Source: Gaeumannomyces sp. JS-464
Taxonomy: Eukaryota > Ascomycota > Sordariomycetes > Magnaporthales > Magnaporthaceae
Direction of reading: 5' to 3'
DNA length: 64,000 nucleotides
NCBI GenBank assembly: GCA_002197995.1
Contig: NGZR01000001.1
Location: 7,750,001-7,814,000, forward strand
The notes under the pieces are model-generated. The model searched no databases. It was given only the letters and a program-made list of their open reading frames with translations, and was not told where the DNA came from. Below are positions 1 to 11,665 of this stretch, one piece after another (position 1 is the stretch's first letter; every line of letters starts with the position of its first letter). Both the position numbers and the translations under genes were made by a program.

Positions 1-173
1 CCAAAGCGCAAAAGAGCCCCCTTCTTTCTTGAAGCTCGTCCGCCTAATCAAAAGCCTGACGTTGTAGGGCCTGGGCGCTGCAGGCGCTTTGATCTCCTCT
101 CTTTCTTCCCCACCCCCTGACTGACGTGCTGCCGAGGCCATCCGAAGCCAGAGCCCACTTTCCGGCGGCGCGT

Positions 174-197
174 CCCCCCCCCCCCCCCCCCCCCCCC
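174..197. repeat. Poly-C run, 24 nt
   Basis: Uninterrupted run of C in intergenic DNA. It is one of four G/C homopolymers of 22-26 nt in the window; the others are at 15377, 19112 and 40337. Confidence 0.95.
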
Positions 198-644
198 AAC
201 CAACCCGTCCTTTCGTCCCATCCCATCTCATCCCACAAAATCCCCCGTCCGTGGTGGCTCCGCGCTCGGGCGGCCGGCATGGGTGTCATCTCGCTGGCCG
301 TGCTCTGTCGTCGCTGTCTGGCCATGTTGGTGACAGGATCTGTGGGGCGCCGCTCCCCCTACGTACGCGTGTACTAACCAACCGACAGAACAGCCTACCC
401 TACGGAGTACGTAATACCCGTGTGCTCGTCGACATGCCATGCGCCCAGGTAAACTTCCTCCGTACCCATTCGCGGCACTACCCGTCCCTGCGTTGTCCCC
501 GCGGACATTCTCGTCCGCGGAAAGGCGAGGGGCGAACAGCGCCCCGCGGCCCGCGGATCGAGGCGGAGCGCCCGGCCTTGATGGCCCGCGATCGCTCTGC
601 GCAGGGCTGGCGACGAGACGACGTTGGTAGAACCGGGAGTGCCT

Positions 645-663
645 GCCTACCTACCTAGGTATC
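645..663. repeat. TACCTACCTAGGTA-type dispersed motif
   Basis: The sequence CCTACCTACCTAGGTATCTG occurs here and again near 10090-10109, inside a longer TACC array. Shorter versions recur in many other spacers. It contains the palindrome CCTAGG. Confidence 0.7.
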
Positions 664-1316
664 TGCGATGGCTCGTCTGCCCGGTGCCAATCCACATCCA
701 CATGCGCGAGACCTTTTGTGGTTCTGCTCGGGTGCGACGCAACGACGACAATAAAAACAAAAGATGATAATGCAAGGAGGAAAAACGCACTTTTGACATG
801 GTCCGGCTCGTAAGTGTCTATACCCGTATGCTGACATGTTCGGTGTGTGGGGAAAGACGCATGTTTTTTTTTCGTGCAACGAAGACGATGAGAGCAACCT
901 ACGCGTAGCCTTTGGCTATTCTCAGACCGGATTTTTCCTTTCTTTCTAACTGTACACGAATAATCTTCCGGCTCCTGACGGTTGTTCTCCCATTCTCCTT
1001 ATAGTAACCAAACCTTTGAAGCCAAGATTCCAGTTTCCTGGCTGGGAGGTAGGCAGCTCTATCCGGGAGCAAGAATAAAAATAAATAAAAAAAAAGCGAT
1101 CCTAAGCTATGATTGCTTCCTCGCGGCAACGCACCTTCGACAGAGTACAGAGTACACACTATATTATGATGCTATTTCTGGAACATCTATCTGAGCTGGC
1201 TGGCCGGTCCTGGCCCTGCTCTGGAAAAGAATACGAACACAAACAGACACCAGAAAGAGCAGGAGCTGTTTACCTGTACAACTTTCTCTTACAATCGAGC
1301 AAGCTGTAAACAGCCA

Positions 1317-3081
1317 TTATTTCGCGTCTGGTTCTTCGGCCGGCTCCTTGGCATCATCTGTTGTTTCCGATTTCTTCGCACCAGTCGGGCCTTCAGCTCC
1401 CTGCGCTCCAGGTCCCTCTGAATTGTCGGCAGAGGCGACGGTCTCGGTGGGTCTCCTGGTCGCCCGTCTCTGAGGCCACCTCCGCCTGTTGGGCAAAATC
1501 AATGACGCTGGTGGCGGTTAGATCCGGAGTGGAAGGCTCTTTTGACCCGTCAGGAAGATCGCTCGAGTCTTGCTGTTTTTCCTTGTCTCCCTCGGGTGCT
1601 GGCGTCTCCTCCACAGAAGCCTGCTCAGTGGCATCGGCTGCCACTGCTGGAGATTCCTCCAAGTCTACCGAAACCACCGTCGAGTCATCGGCGGAATCCG
1701 AAGCATCGACCTCTGCGGTGGCCGAGATCTGGTCTTCCGCTGTGTTTGCCGTTGCAGCTCCGACAGCATTGGCAGCCTGAGCAGCGCCTCCTTCGGCTGG
1801 CGGGACCGGGGCGATGTGCTCGACGATGACTGGCACTTCGGCAGCGTCCGGGTCGTCCTCAGGAATGGCGGCCTCGATGATACGCATCTGCCTGAAGCGG
1901 TTCGCCATGGAGCCAGCACCACCGTCGTCCTCGTCAGCCTCCATGACCGTTGTGACGGCGCTCCCCGTTGACGGGCTGTTGCGGATGTGCCTCCTAGTGC
2001 TCATCCTGCTACTGGCGGCGCTCAGATGATCGTCATCCCCGTCAGACTGGGCGCCCTGGCTGCGCGGGCGGGCGATGGAGGTGGGTTGCATTATTCCTAG
2101 CTGTGACGGAGGCTGCTGCTGCGGTTGTTGCGGCTGCTGCGGGTGGGCATCGCCTCCGGACGGTGTAAAGGCGCGGGGGCTTCTAGACCCTCAGCTTCGG
2201 GCGGAAGTTTGTAGTTCTCGCTTGGCAGGAGGTCGTACATATCACAAACGGTCTTAAAGAGGACATAAAGGCCAGTTTGACCCTCGACAGTCCAGAAGAC
2301 GCCGCGGTGCTGGAACCAGGCATGGGCGAAGATCCTATGGAGACGGCGGAAGACGTTGACGAGGTTCTTAACGGCAGCGCCCTTGTCGTGGGCGTCGGAG
2401 AGGGCGACGAAGCGTGAGGGGAAGATCTGGGGGTTCGTGACGACGTTGGCGGCCCAGTCAAGAGTGTGGCAGCAGTAGTCAATGGCGCAGCACGACTTGG
2501 GCTGGTCGTGGACGGCGCACAGGAACTGCCATTCGGATGCGCGCATCTCAGGGCAGGTGGCGGCGCTGCACGGCGGCGTGTCGAACAGGAAGCCGACGAT
2601 CAGGCCGTTGCACTGCTCGATCAGAAAGCGGCAGAGCTCGTACAGCCACAGCGAGCGGTCGATGCCGGGCGGCGGCGTGGCCAGGATCGCAGCCGTCTCG
2701 CGGTTGACAGGGTTCGTGTTGGTCGCCGTGTGGTGGTAGTGAAGCGCCGCCAGGTGCTCCTGCAGCTGGAAGGCAGAGTCAAGCTGGGAAAGGAGACGGT
2801 CAGCCGCTGTGTTGTGTGTTTATGTTTATAGCATGTGCCTTGCAGAAAGCAAGGCAACCAACCTCACTCAGCGCCACCAGCGGCGGGCCAGCCGCCATGT
2901 CGGCGGACCTGGTGCCGGGATGGATGCGGCGCTTGGAGTTTGCATCGAGGGCCGTCTGCTCCATCTGCTGGGCATGGCGGTTGGCGGTGCTCCCCGCCGA
3001 CGGCGGCTTAGGGCCGAGCTGGATTTCAGCCGGAGGAGGGGGACTCGGGAGTCGCGGCGAGCTTGGCGGGTGGGAGGCCAT
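1317..3081 (-). CDS. mob3: MOB3/phocein-family protein (STRIPAK subunit), frame disrupted
   Basis: MOB/phocein protein. Family members of this class sit in the STRIPAK phosphatase-kinase complex, which controls hyphal fusion and fruiting-body development in fungi. Exon 1 runs 3081-2863 and opens MASHPPSSPRL. A GT-AG intron spans 2862-2784, and exon 2 starts with LDSAFQLQEHLAALHYH. The zinc ligands of the MOB fold are visible as C-x4-C (CSAATC) and H-x4-H (HRIFAH), between the conserved stretches FLCAVHD and FPSRF. After KLPPEAEGLE the frame must shift by one base at a G5 run (2175-2179 on the + strand) to continue into a Q/P-rich and then acidic C-terminal tail (FRQMRIIEAAIPEDD). A second one-base shift near 1455-1459 lets the acidic tail run on to a stop at 1317; without it the frame ends at 1393. 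The gene is divergent from the ZNG1 gene, with a 625-bp shared spacer. The fold is certain; the exact tail is not. Confidence 0.82.
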
Positions 3082-3706
3082 CGCCAGCGAGCGAGCTAGG
3101 GCCGGCGCAAAAAGCGACAGGTAGCCTGAGACGTTGGGGCGTGGCGTGCAGGCAGTCGTCGATGTCGGTCGGTGGCCGCGACAGGAGCTAGGCACACAAC
3201 GGAGCACCGTCTCTCGTCTGGAGCTGGGGGTGGGACGCAGCGCGATGCGATGCGACGGAATGGGTTGACTTTTGTTTGGTTATTTTTTGTTTTCCATCTC
3301 GAGGGGACCCAAACCCAGATGGCTCTCCCAAACCCAGGCGGCCCCTGCCATCCAGATCAACAGATTCGCGATTGGGTCCAGATGGATGCTTCAAGGCCAT
3401 CCTCTTATGTAAGCTGCTTCCCATTGGTGGGTGCTTCTGTCGCAGCACCCGGTTGGGACAGCCGGGCACGGGCCGCCTGGTCCCCTGAACGCGCCACCAG
3501 TCGGCGGCAGGCAGTGACGTCTTTAGTGGGGTGAGAGGGCTCAGAAGCCGTAGGCTGCTCGGAGAAGTCAATGGTTGATCAAAGTACCAGCATCTCATAA
3601 ACTGCCGCATACCGCATACCACTTGGTGCATCTTCCAACCCGCGGGCGAAATCCTGTCTGTAACTGCGAGCCGGCCATCCAACTGAGTCTAGTTCCGCGG
3701 GACACG
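3082..3706. promoter_or_regulatory. Shared divergent spacer, MOB3 / ZNG1
   Basis: 625 bp separate the two divergently oriented start codons, so both promoters must lie here. I see no clear TATA box or named operator. Confidence 0.4.
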
Positions 3707-5253
3707 ATGGATTTCGACGATGACGAGCTTCCGCCGGACCTGGTCGACACTGGTGATAGTCTCACAGAGTCCGAGAAGCCGGTCAAGGTTCCCATAACGA
3801 TAGTTACCGGTATGGACAAGCCCGCCTAGAGCAGCAGCAGCCCGAGTCTTCTGCCCTCGTCAGTGGCTTTTTTGCAACAGGAGTGAGGAAAACTAACCGG
3901 TCACGTGCAGGCTACCTTGGTGCCGGCAAGACAACCCTGCTCAACTATATCCTTACGGCAAGCACGGGAAAAAGATCGCCGTTATCATGAACGGCATGTC
4001 GCCAGCCCCTGTGCTCCCCACGGTGTGACGACTGGTGTTGCTGACAGTCCTGCGAACGTTACAGAGTTTGGAGACTGTAAGATCCACGTGACAACCCCAT
4101 CGTCTACTTTGGCCGTTATCCTTGTTGACTAACAATACCGGCTATGGGTATGCAGCCCTCGATATCGAGAAGTCGCTCACCATCAACAAAGATGGGGAGT
4201 CAGTTGAAGAGTGGATGGAGGTCGGCAACGGTTGCATATGCTGCTCGGTGAAGTGAGCCTGCACTCTAGTTTCTCATTCCCTGCATCTCATCCTACACCA
4301 ACGCAGAACTAACCCAACTCGGCTCGTTAGGGACACAGGCGTTGCGGCCATTGAATCGCTGATGGAGAAAAAGGGCAAGTTTGATTACATCCTTCTGGAG
4401 ACGACAGGCTTGGCAGATCCTGGAAACCTGGCGCCGCTTTTCTGGGTCGACGAAGGCCTCAGCAGCACCATCTACTTGGATGGGATTGTCACCCTGGTCG
4501 ATGCCAAGAACGTATTGCGCAGCCTCGACGACCCGTCGGGCAAGGTTGAGGGCCACGAGGAGAGTGATGCCCACGGGCCAGTCATGACCACCGCACACGT
4601 CCAGATCTCACATGCCGACGTCGTCGTCATCAACAAAGCAGATCTGGTTTCAGGAGCGGAGCTGGGCGTGGTCAGGGAAAGAATACAATCCATCAACGGG
4701 CTTGCCAAGATACACACGACCAAACAGAGCGTGGTGCCCCAGCTGGAGGGCTTTTTGCTGGACTTGCATGCCTACGACAGAGTCGAAGGCCTGGATTCCA
4801 CAGCATCCAAGGGGCACTCCCATCTAGACTCGGTAAGTGCGGTTCAGTCCCGCTTCCCCATGAAGATGAAGTGGACCCGCTGCTGACCGGCTGCCCGGGT
4901 CTCAGTCAATATCAACAATATCGATACCTCTGGGCGTGCTCCAGCCCAGCCAGGTCGCAAATGTCGACAAGTGGCTGCGATCAGTCCTGTGGGAAAACGA
5001 GCTACCTGGCGCCGATAAGGTCCAGGGCAAGGCTTGGTTCGAGATTCATCGGGTAAAAGGGCGGCTGGTTCTCTCCGATGGCGGTGTCAAGATGGTCCAA
5101 GGAGTGCGTGAACTGTTCGAAATATTCGATTCGCCGGAAGAAAAGGGGCAAGAGGCGGCTGGAGACATAGCGAATGAGGGAAAGATGGTTCTGATCGGGA
5201 GGCACCTGCAAGGCTTTGACTTTGCGGGAAGCCTCCTTAGGAACCTGAGCTGA
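3707..5253 (+). CDS. zng1: ZNG1-type CobW/COG0523 GTPase (zinc metallochaperone)
   Basis: CobW-family P-loop GTPase. Eukaryotic ZNG1 members deliver zinc to methionine aminopeptidase. The start ATG at 3707 gives MDFDDDELPPDLVDTG, whose ELPPDLV resembles the short N-terminal docking motif of ZNG1 proteins. The Walker A GYLGAGKTTLLN is formed across intron 1 (3810-3910). The NEFGD motif, the metal-binding C-x-C-C (GCICCSV, about 4239-4250), LETTGLADP and the guanine-recognition NKAD follow in order. Exons: 3707-3809, 3911-3993, 4065-4076, 4156-4252, 4331-4832, 4906-5253. The last exon carries the CobW C-terminal domain (WFEIHRVKGRL ... HLQGFDFAG). Intron 2 (3994-4064) begins GC rather than GT and is followed by a 12-nt exon coding most of EFGD. 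A one-base deletion near 3959-3963 puts HGKKIAVIMN out of frame with YILTA; a single added base restores it. Family assignment is secure. Confidence 0.88.
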
Positions 5254-5829
5254 AAGTGTGCATGTGCCTGCCTGTAATCACATGGCAGGAGCCTTTGCCG
5301 TAAATTAGACAAACGCGCTGGTGCGCAGACGAAAAGGAGAAAGAAAAGTGTAAACAAATTCGGTTGCCCGCCGAGACGAGGCCCGAAGCGGATCTATCTG
5401 TGCATGCGTGACATGATGGAACTCGATCGAGGCGGGACGGAAGGGCTGGGGCGCGTGAGCAAACGCACATGGAACCTGCAGCGAGGCGGATCCCTGGAAA
5501 GGCTGAAGAGCTGGAGTGGGCCGCGGAAGGCTGGGCCTGGCCATGATGCGGAATGCCCAATCGTGTCGCGCAATGCAGGGGCACGGGCCACTGTACATGC
5601 TGCTTGGCGCGACCGGGTCACATTGCAACGAGCCTTGCTACTTGGAGATCCAACGTCGGCGACAAACAGGCCTAAAAGCCACAGCCCTCTCACGTTCCAA
5701 CATCCCAAACGTTCGCCGACATCGCACAACCTCCCCGATTCCGCTCGACGGCCTCCCCAGGTCGCATATGCTTTCGACACTCCCGAATTGGCCGCATCAC
5801 GCCCCCGCTCGCAACAACCTCCGCCGACA
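5254..5829. other. Spacer between ZNG1 and NOT2
   Basis: Contains the ZNG1 3' UTR and presumably the NOT2 promoter and leader. The open frames here show no family resemblance and look like chance GC-rich frames. Confidence 0.5.
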
Positions 5830-8816
5830 ATGAATAGACCAGGTATGCCGGCCGGTTCTCCATCTCCATCCCTCCTCCAGCTCGCCCACCTGCCCCTCCA
5901 ACGCCCCGTGCTGTCGCCTGCAATTGTCGCCGTATCAATGGCGCCCCTTGCGCCTTCTGGGCGACCGAGACCCCTGCCTCCTGGCCGTCGAACAGCCCTC
6001 GACCACCTCCTATTGCTCCTGCCTCGCATCGACGTCGACCATTGCCATCCCTTCCCCTCCTAAAAATGGGTTATTGGCGCGACCCCCAGGGCCGATCGAG
6101 CCTTCCCATCGATCGAACAGCCGATGGCCGTTGGTGCTTGTGCTGGTTCTCTTGGCAGATGCAATGCGCCAGAAGACACAAGAAGCAGAGCTACTGCTGC
6201 ACGCCTTCCACACCTCGGCTGTTCTCGTCTTGGGGGCTGCAGATCTGGACACCATGGGTTTCTGACCGAGGCTGCGACCGCGATCTGACCGCTTGAGGGA
6301 TACACGCACACCTCTGACGCGCGTGTCTCGTTGGCGACCGTCTACGACGCCTGTTCTTATTGCGGATGCGCAACTGTGTCGATTCGGATGAGAATAGCCG
6401 CTAACGGCGACTTGGTGCGTTCAGGAGCAGTACCCCAATCCCTCCGCGGGATGCCAGGAGGCTTTGGAGGCCAACAGCAACAACCGCAACAACCCGGCCG
6501 AGCGGTTTCGAACCGGTTACCAAACGGCAAGCTGGGTGAGAGATTGGACCAATGCAGCCCCACCCGCCTCTCTTTGGTGGCTAAAGATAAGGTGGAAAAT
6601 GCTGATCGTGGTCTTGGTGATATGTCTCCAGGCGGGAATGGCTCTGGCTGGGCATTTGGTGCTGGTATCCCTATGAGCAGCAGTGGACTGCCAAACCCGT
6701 CACGGCAGCTAGGCGGCAACGTCAGTTTTGCGCAGAGCTTGAGCGGGTCGCAGCCTGCCACGCCACTCGACCTTTCGTATGTCTGGATCCTTGGCCTCCT
6801 TTTGCGTAATCCTTTGGCTTCTTCCTTGCTCTCTCCCTCCTCCACCCCCCAACAACCACAAACACTCTATCTTCAACGCACATCTTCACTTCTTGCTACG
6901 CAGCCGATCCAGGCAGGAGAATTCCAAGATGGGACCTCCGAACAGCTCACCAAATTCGAGCGCGGCCTATGCCTCCTGCAAGCCCAAGAAGCCCTCGAAG
7001 CTTAGGATGGTTGAACTATGCTCTTCGATGCATCTTCCGCCCACCCATAAGCCAAAGCCGGTCACGGCCTCCTCCGATGATGTGGAGGGGTACTAGAATG
7101 CCCACCTATATTCGACCACACCACCTCTCAGCCTCCCTCAGATTCCAATCATTTCTCAAGCACATGTCCAAATGCCTTGCGCTTTCCCCAACTAAACTTT
7201 CGAACAATACTAACCTATCGAACTTTCCAGCGAGTTCCCGTCTCTTTCAGGCAACTCCCAACTGCCCAACCCGTCCCAGTCGACCATGTGGTCAACAGGC
7301 GGGTCGAGAAATCTAGGCGGCCCCGCCGGTGTTCAGCGCAACCCACCAACGCCTTTGTCGGCACAGCAAGCGAGCCAGCAGGATGATCTTTTCACTCCCA
7401 GCTCACGTTTGCCTGCTGATCAAGGCTCGTTTCGGTTCGGAGGCCAAGGGAACATGGGCCAAGCAGTACAGTCTCAACCTGGGGCTGTTGAGGAGTTCCT
7501 GCCATTGAATCGGAATCCAAACGGCGAGATTGGCCGCGAGCGCGGCGGCCCCAGCCTTATGTCCAGTCTAGGGTTTGGCGCGCAAGGAGGCAGCAGCACA
7601 CCATCCTCGGCCCAGCCGTCAAGCAGAGCTGGAAACGGGCTTCTAAGCGCACTTTCTGCCAACACCAGAGCGTCGGAAGCCCGCTCCCCTGTTGGTCAGT
7701 GTAATCTCGCCCAGCCCTCACAAATAAAAGAGGTCTTCTCGCCGTCATGACTTACAGCCGTACTGACATCTTGCTCCCCTAGGAACCCGGCCCGTCGAGT
7801 CGCGGAACCCGGCTGCCGACGAGGACCCCCGTCAAAAGGCATCAGCCTCCCGAGATGGTGGCATCACGTCGCAGAGCTCAACCCTGGATGGCCTACCATA
7901 CCAATCGGACAACCGCCATCCCCTTGGGGCCATTGGCGGCAGCGCTCCTGCCGGTAAGGCCAAGGAGGAGGAGGTGGAACAGGCACCGCCAGTTCAAGAT
8001 CCGCTCGGTGGGATGCCCGAAGTGGACAGGTGGGGCATCAAGGGCCTTCGCTATCTCATGAACAACTACCCTGACTACAACGCCTTGGTATCCGGGATTG
8101 ACTACACCAACATGGGCCTCGAGACGGCTCTGAGGAACCCCGAGTACGTTGCGCAATGACCTTGGCGTCCATACGATGTCGCCGCGTGAGGCCCGGGCTG
8201 CGCTGACTTTTGACGACCGCCTCGGCCAGGCCGATATCTGAACAGGTTTACTCGGCATTCGATGACACGCCCCCGCGGCCGTCGATACCAAAGTTCCGGC
8301 TACCCGATTGCTACAAGGTCACCAATGTCCAGACCATCGAGAATAAGATTCAAGGCTTCAACGAGGAGACTTTGATGTGGATCTTCTACTCGTCTCCCGG
8401 CGACCAGCAGCAACAACTGGCTGCCATGGAGCTGTCAGTTTCGCCCTCTGCCCGGCCCTGTCACTGTAGATTCCTCGGTCAGCTAACATTCGCTCTCATC
8501 CTTTCTCTGCCACCAGCAACAACCGGAACTGGAGGTGGCACAAGAAGCTTCAGATCTGGCTTACAAAGGATGAGCACATGATGCCTCAAGTGATAAGCCC
8601 GACCCACGAACGCGGGTACTACCTCGTGTGGGATACCACCCGGTGGGCCAAGGATCGGGTAAGTTCTTCGTCTAGCCCGGCTGCTTATCACCGCCGTCTC
8701 CCATCACAAGTTATAAGGGCAATTGCTAACTCTAGGTATGGTTGCATCAGCGCGAACTGTCGCTCGATTACAATGACTTGGACACGAACCCCATGGCTGT
8801 CAGCCTAGGTGCCTGA
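5830..8816 (+). CDS. not2: CCR4-NOT complex subunit NOT2 (CDC36)
   Basis: NOT2 scaffolds the CCR4-NOT deadenylase complex that shortens mRNA tails and represses transcription. Seven exons read in one consistent frame: 5830-5842, 6425-6776, 7231-7694, 7783-8143, 8230-8433, 8517-8658, 8736-8816. The protein starts MNRPGAVPQSLRGMPGGFGG. It has a long Q/G/S/N-rich disordered N-terminus, a PLDLSEFPSL motif reconstituted across intron 2, and a C-terminal NOT2/3/5 domain. That domain runs from DRWGIKGLRYLM through IPKFRLPDCYKV and NEETLMWIFYSSPGD to GYYLVWDTTRW and ends ELSLDYNDLD. The first intron (582 nt) and second (454 nt) are several times longer than the others. The last exon could instead begin at 8751 (acceptor CAG at 8748-8750), dropping five residues without changing the frame. 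No frame disruption is seen. Confidence 0.92.
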
Positions 8817-10238
8817 GTATTTGTTGGCCAGTATTTCCCGATGGGGAGGGCGTGGTATTCCGGGCAGCCACGAGAGGGCACCCCTCTGGTGCCTGGGATA
8901 TCTTGAGAAGCCACGGATTTCTCTTGCGACAATTCTCGAACAGCATTTGAGATTTTCGTGAGAGGCAAAACTTGGTTGGCGCAGGTAGCGGTATAGCAGG
9001 CTCGAACTAGCTTTCGCTGCCAAACGGTGTTTGAGCATGGCTTTCGGGGGACGCACAGGTCCGTCTGACTGGCCCAGGACTGGGTCAGGGACCAAATATA
9101 CTTTGACGATGGTATTGCTTTTACCACCGATTCCTGCACTGTCCAACCTCTGCCTGAGCATCCTTGTGGATCATGGCGTAGCCAAAGAGTTGATATTGAT
9201 TCTCGAAGCTGTCGACAACATACCGCGATGCCTGGAGGCTGTATGTTTCTTCTATGATTTCTACACCCCGCGGCCTTCTCGTCGATTCACTTGTTGCCGA
9301 TCAATGGAGATAACTTTAGTGGAAGACATGAGGAAAGGAGGGGATAGGTTCTTACTGGGGTCAGTGAGCACTCAATCAATCTCACAACATTCACACAAGC
9401 CCCACTTCCGTAGGATGCCTTCGCTCGGGATTGCCAAAAGAGAACCAGATTCAGGAACCAAATGGAAATAGAGTGAGTCGATTAAGTGAGAGTTGAATAC
9501 AAGCAAGAAGGGTGAATTTAAATTGAAGCGAAAAAAAGAAAAAAAAAACACCCTCCAGTTTTTTTTTCAAATGACTTTCGTTTTTTCTCGTTCAATGGTG
9601 CCTTAGGTTTCTTTGATGGGCGTTATTATCAGCCACTTGGCAACGCCCTATCGGAGGAACCAGTGGGCCGGGTTAGGTGAGCTGGCTGGCTGGGTTTTAA
9701 GCAAATGCAGCACATGGAAACTTTCTTGGGGATCCTACCAATTCCGACGACATTGACCGCTCCGCCACGCCACCTATCCAGTCCCCACCACCCCGTATCG
9801 CCAACCGGACAAAGCTAGCATGGCGAACTAAGTACGTGCGGCAACCCATGTTTTTTTTTCTTGTTTTATTTTGCGCTCCTTACCTGTCGTTTTCTTGTCT
9901 TGTGCGGCCAACCTGCAGCCGGGGATCCAGTCGACAAACGTAAAACGTGTTCAGAAGCCCAGGACGAACCGACACGACGACGCGCGCCCAACCCTCAGGG
10001 GGATCACGAGCGAACGTCTGCCTGGCGCCGTGTCTGCGATCGAGCTGCGCCAGCTCCGGGAGCTTTCGGCTTATATAGGTACCTACCTACCTACCTACCT
10101 AGGTATCTGTCCGTCTCTGGCGGGAAAGAAAACGAGAGAGGGAAACGCAGGAGCAAAAAAAAAAGGCTACTCCTTCCACGAGACGGACAAAAAGGTAGCG
10201 CGGGGAACTCTGGCCACACTTGCCCCCCGTCCGCGACC
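8817..10238. other. Intergenic between NOT2 and the CUE gene
   Basis: No family-like frame. The stretch holds A-rich and T-rich tracts around 9530-9590. A TACC array with CCTAGGTA at 10079-10109 lies about 130 bp upstream of the next start codon and is followed by a purine-rich leader. Confidence 0.5.
10079..10109. repeat. TACC tandem array ending CCTAGGTATCTG
   Basis: About five TACC units bounded by AGGTACC and CCTAGGTATCTG. The right half matches the copy at 645-663. It sits in the likely promoter or leader of the CUE-domain gene. Confidence 0.8.
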
Positions 10239-11028
10239 ATGGCGAACGAGCAGATCAACGTGCCCTCCCTGATCCTGGTCCTGGTCTTCTCGGGCCTGGT
10301 CCTGCGGTACTTCTTCTCGACACCGGGCGGCGGGAACCAAGCCGGCACCGGCGGCAGGGGCGGCAGCCAGGGGGCGGGCGCAGGCGGCAGGCGGGGCGGC
10401 GGCGGCGGCGGCGGCAACGGGCCCGTGTCCCGCGAGAGGGAGGCCGCGGTCGAGAGGATACAGCAGATGTTCCCGCAGGTCGACCGGCGCACCGTGCTGT
10501 GGGACCTGCAGCGCAACGGCGGCAACCTGACTGCCACGACGGACCGCATCCTGGCCGGCAGGCTGGAGACGGTGAGTCATTTTCGTTCTTTTTTTCCTTC
10601 GTCTTTTTCTTTCCTTTTCGCTCTTCTTTTATTCGACTAGGTTTGCTAAACACGTCGTACTAAAACAAAAACTCCAGCCGCCCATTTCCTTCCAGCCACC
10701 ACCGCCTCCCACGCCGCCCTCGGCCCCTGCAGCGGCAGCACCCTCCCCCGCGGCCGGTGCTGCCGCCGGCGCCGCGGCGCAGCCGGACCTGATCACGAGA
10801 TACAACCTCCACGACAAGGTCGCGGCGGCGGGGTCGAGCGAGGACGCCGCCGCCAGCAGCAGCAGCAGCGCCAGCGGCGGCGGCGGAAAGGGCGGCAAGG
10901 CGTGGAGCTCGAGCCGCGACGAGAGGCAGGCGCTGCTGCAAAAGAGGAGAGACGACATGATCCTCGCGGCCAGGCGGAAAATGGAGGCCAAGATGGCCGC
11001 GGAGAAGGCTGCCGGCGGCTCCGCATGA
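10239..11028 (+). CDS. CUE-domain ER membrane protein (Cue1-like)
   Basis: Two exons, 10239-10571 and 10678-11028, encode about 227 residues. The N-terminus has one hydrophobic anchor (residues about 8-27, VPSLILVLVFSGLVLRYFF) followed by a Gly-rich linker. A CUE ubiquitin-binding domain at about residues 65-108 has the signature MFPQVDRRTVLWDLQRNGG and DRILAG. After a Pro/Ala-rich linker comes a basic C-terminal helix (DERQALLQKRRDDMILAARRK). This order of anchor, CUE and C-terminal basic helix matches fungal Cue1-like proteins, which recruit the E2 enzyme Ubc7 to the ER membrane for degradation of misfolded proteins. The role is inferred from architecture; other CUE membrane proteins such as AUP1-like ones are less likely because no acyltransferase domain is present. 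Splice sites are canonical and the frame is intact. Confidence 0.82.
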
Positions 11029-11199
11029 AGCGGGCAAACGGTGGCTGAAAGTTTCTCTGCCCTGCTTGTGGGTGTTTTGTTGGTTCGGCACGACACCCTG
11101 CCATTTATTATAGTTGCGTGTGGCTGAACCCTGGCTGCGATTTCCCCATGCGTCGCATCACATGCAGCCAGCGTTGGGGCGGGAGACTCCCGGGGTGGC

Positions 11200-11258
<59 letters not shown>

Positions 11259-11665
11259 AGGTGGCTTAGTCTCGAAATTTGCGAATCCGGCCATGAAACA
11301 AGGACCAGCCGGCGGTTGCGTTTTTCTTTGTCGTCGCGGGGCATCTCGTTCCACCATTTCCCTTGGATCCTGCTGCGGCTGGGAGTTTATCGGAGCGTCT
11401 CATTTTTGCCAGGTTATTTTTACCCCTTCAAGGAATTTTCTTGCATATCATATCTGGCATGTCTATAAGAGATACAAGCCACAAACCGGCCTTAAAAACT
11501 TTTCGACGCCTCCTTTGACCCAGCATTTGCGATCCGGGACCCCTTACACAACGGGTCAAAATAAAGTTGAAACCACGGTAGCTAGGGTGTGCTTGCAGAG
11601 GGAATACAGCTCACCGGTCGTTGGTTTGGCCGCGATCGGGTATGAGTAGTCACGCACAACGGGCT
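11029..11665. other. Convergent spacer between the CUE gene and RIB7
   Basis: Presumably the 3' UTRs of two convergent genes. The only notable content is the GA microsatellite and adjoining G run at 11202-11258. Confidence 0.5.
11202..11258. repeat. (GA)n microsatellite followed by a G run
   Basis: About 24 GA units (11202-11250) run directly into a G tract, downstream of the CUE-domain gene. The + strand is purine-only over the whole stretch. Confidence 0.95.

Larger units (their letters stand above)
1..1316. other. Intergenic, no gene recognised
   Basis: No reading frame here resembles a known family. The stretch contains a 24-nt C run at 174-197, a TACC/CCTAGGTA motif at 645-663, and A/T-rich pyrimidine-purine tracts around 1080-1100. 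It lies downstream of the minus-strand MOB3 gene and may include its 3' UTR. Confidence 0.6.

Noticed and set aside
7065..7095. GATGATG resembling a snoRNA C box within NOT2 intron 2
   Set aside because: No D box (CTGA) or terminal stem at a suitable distance.
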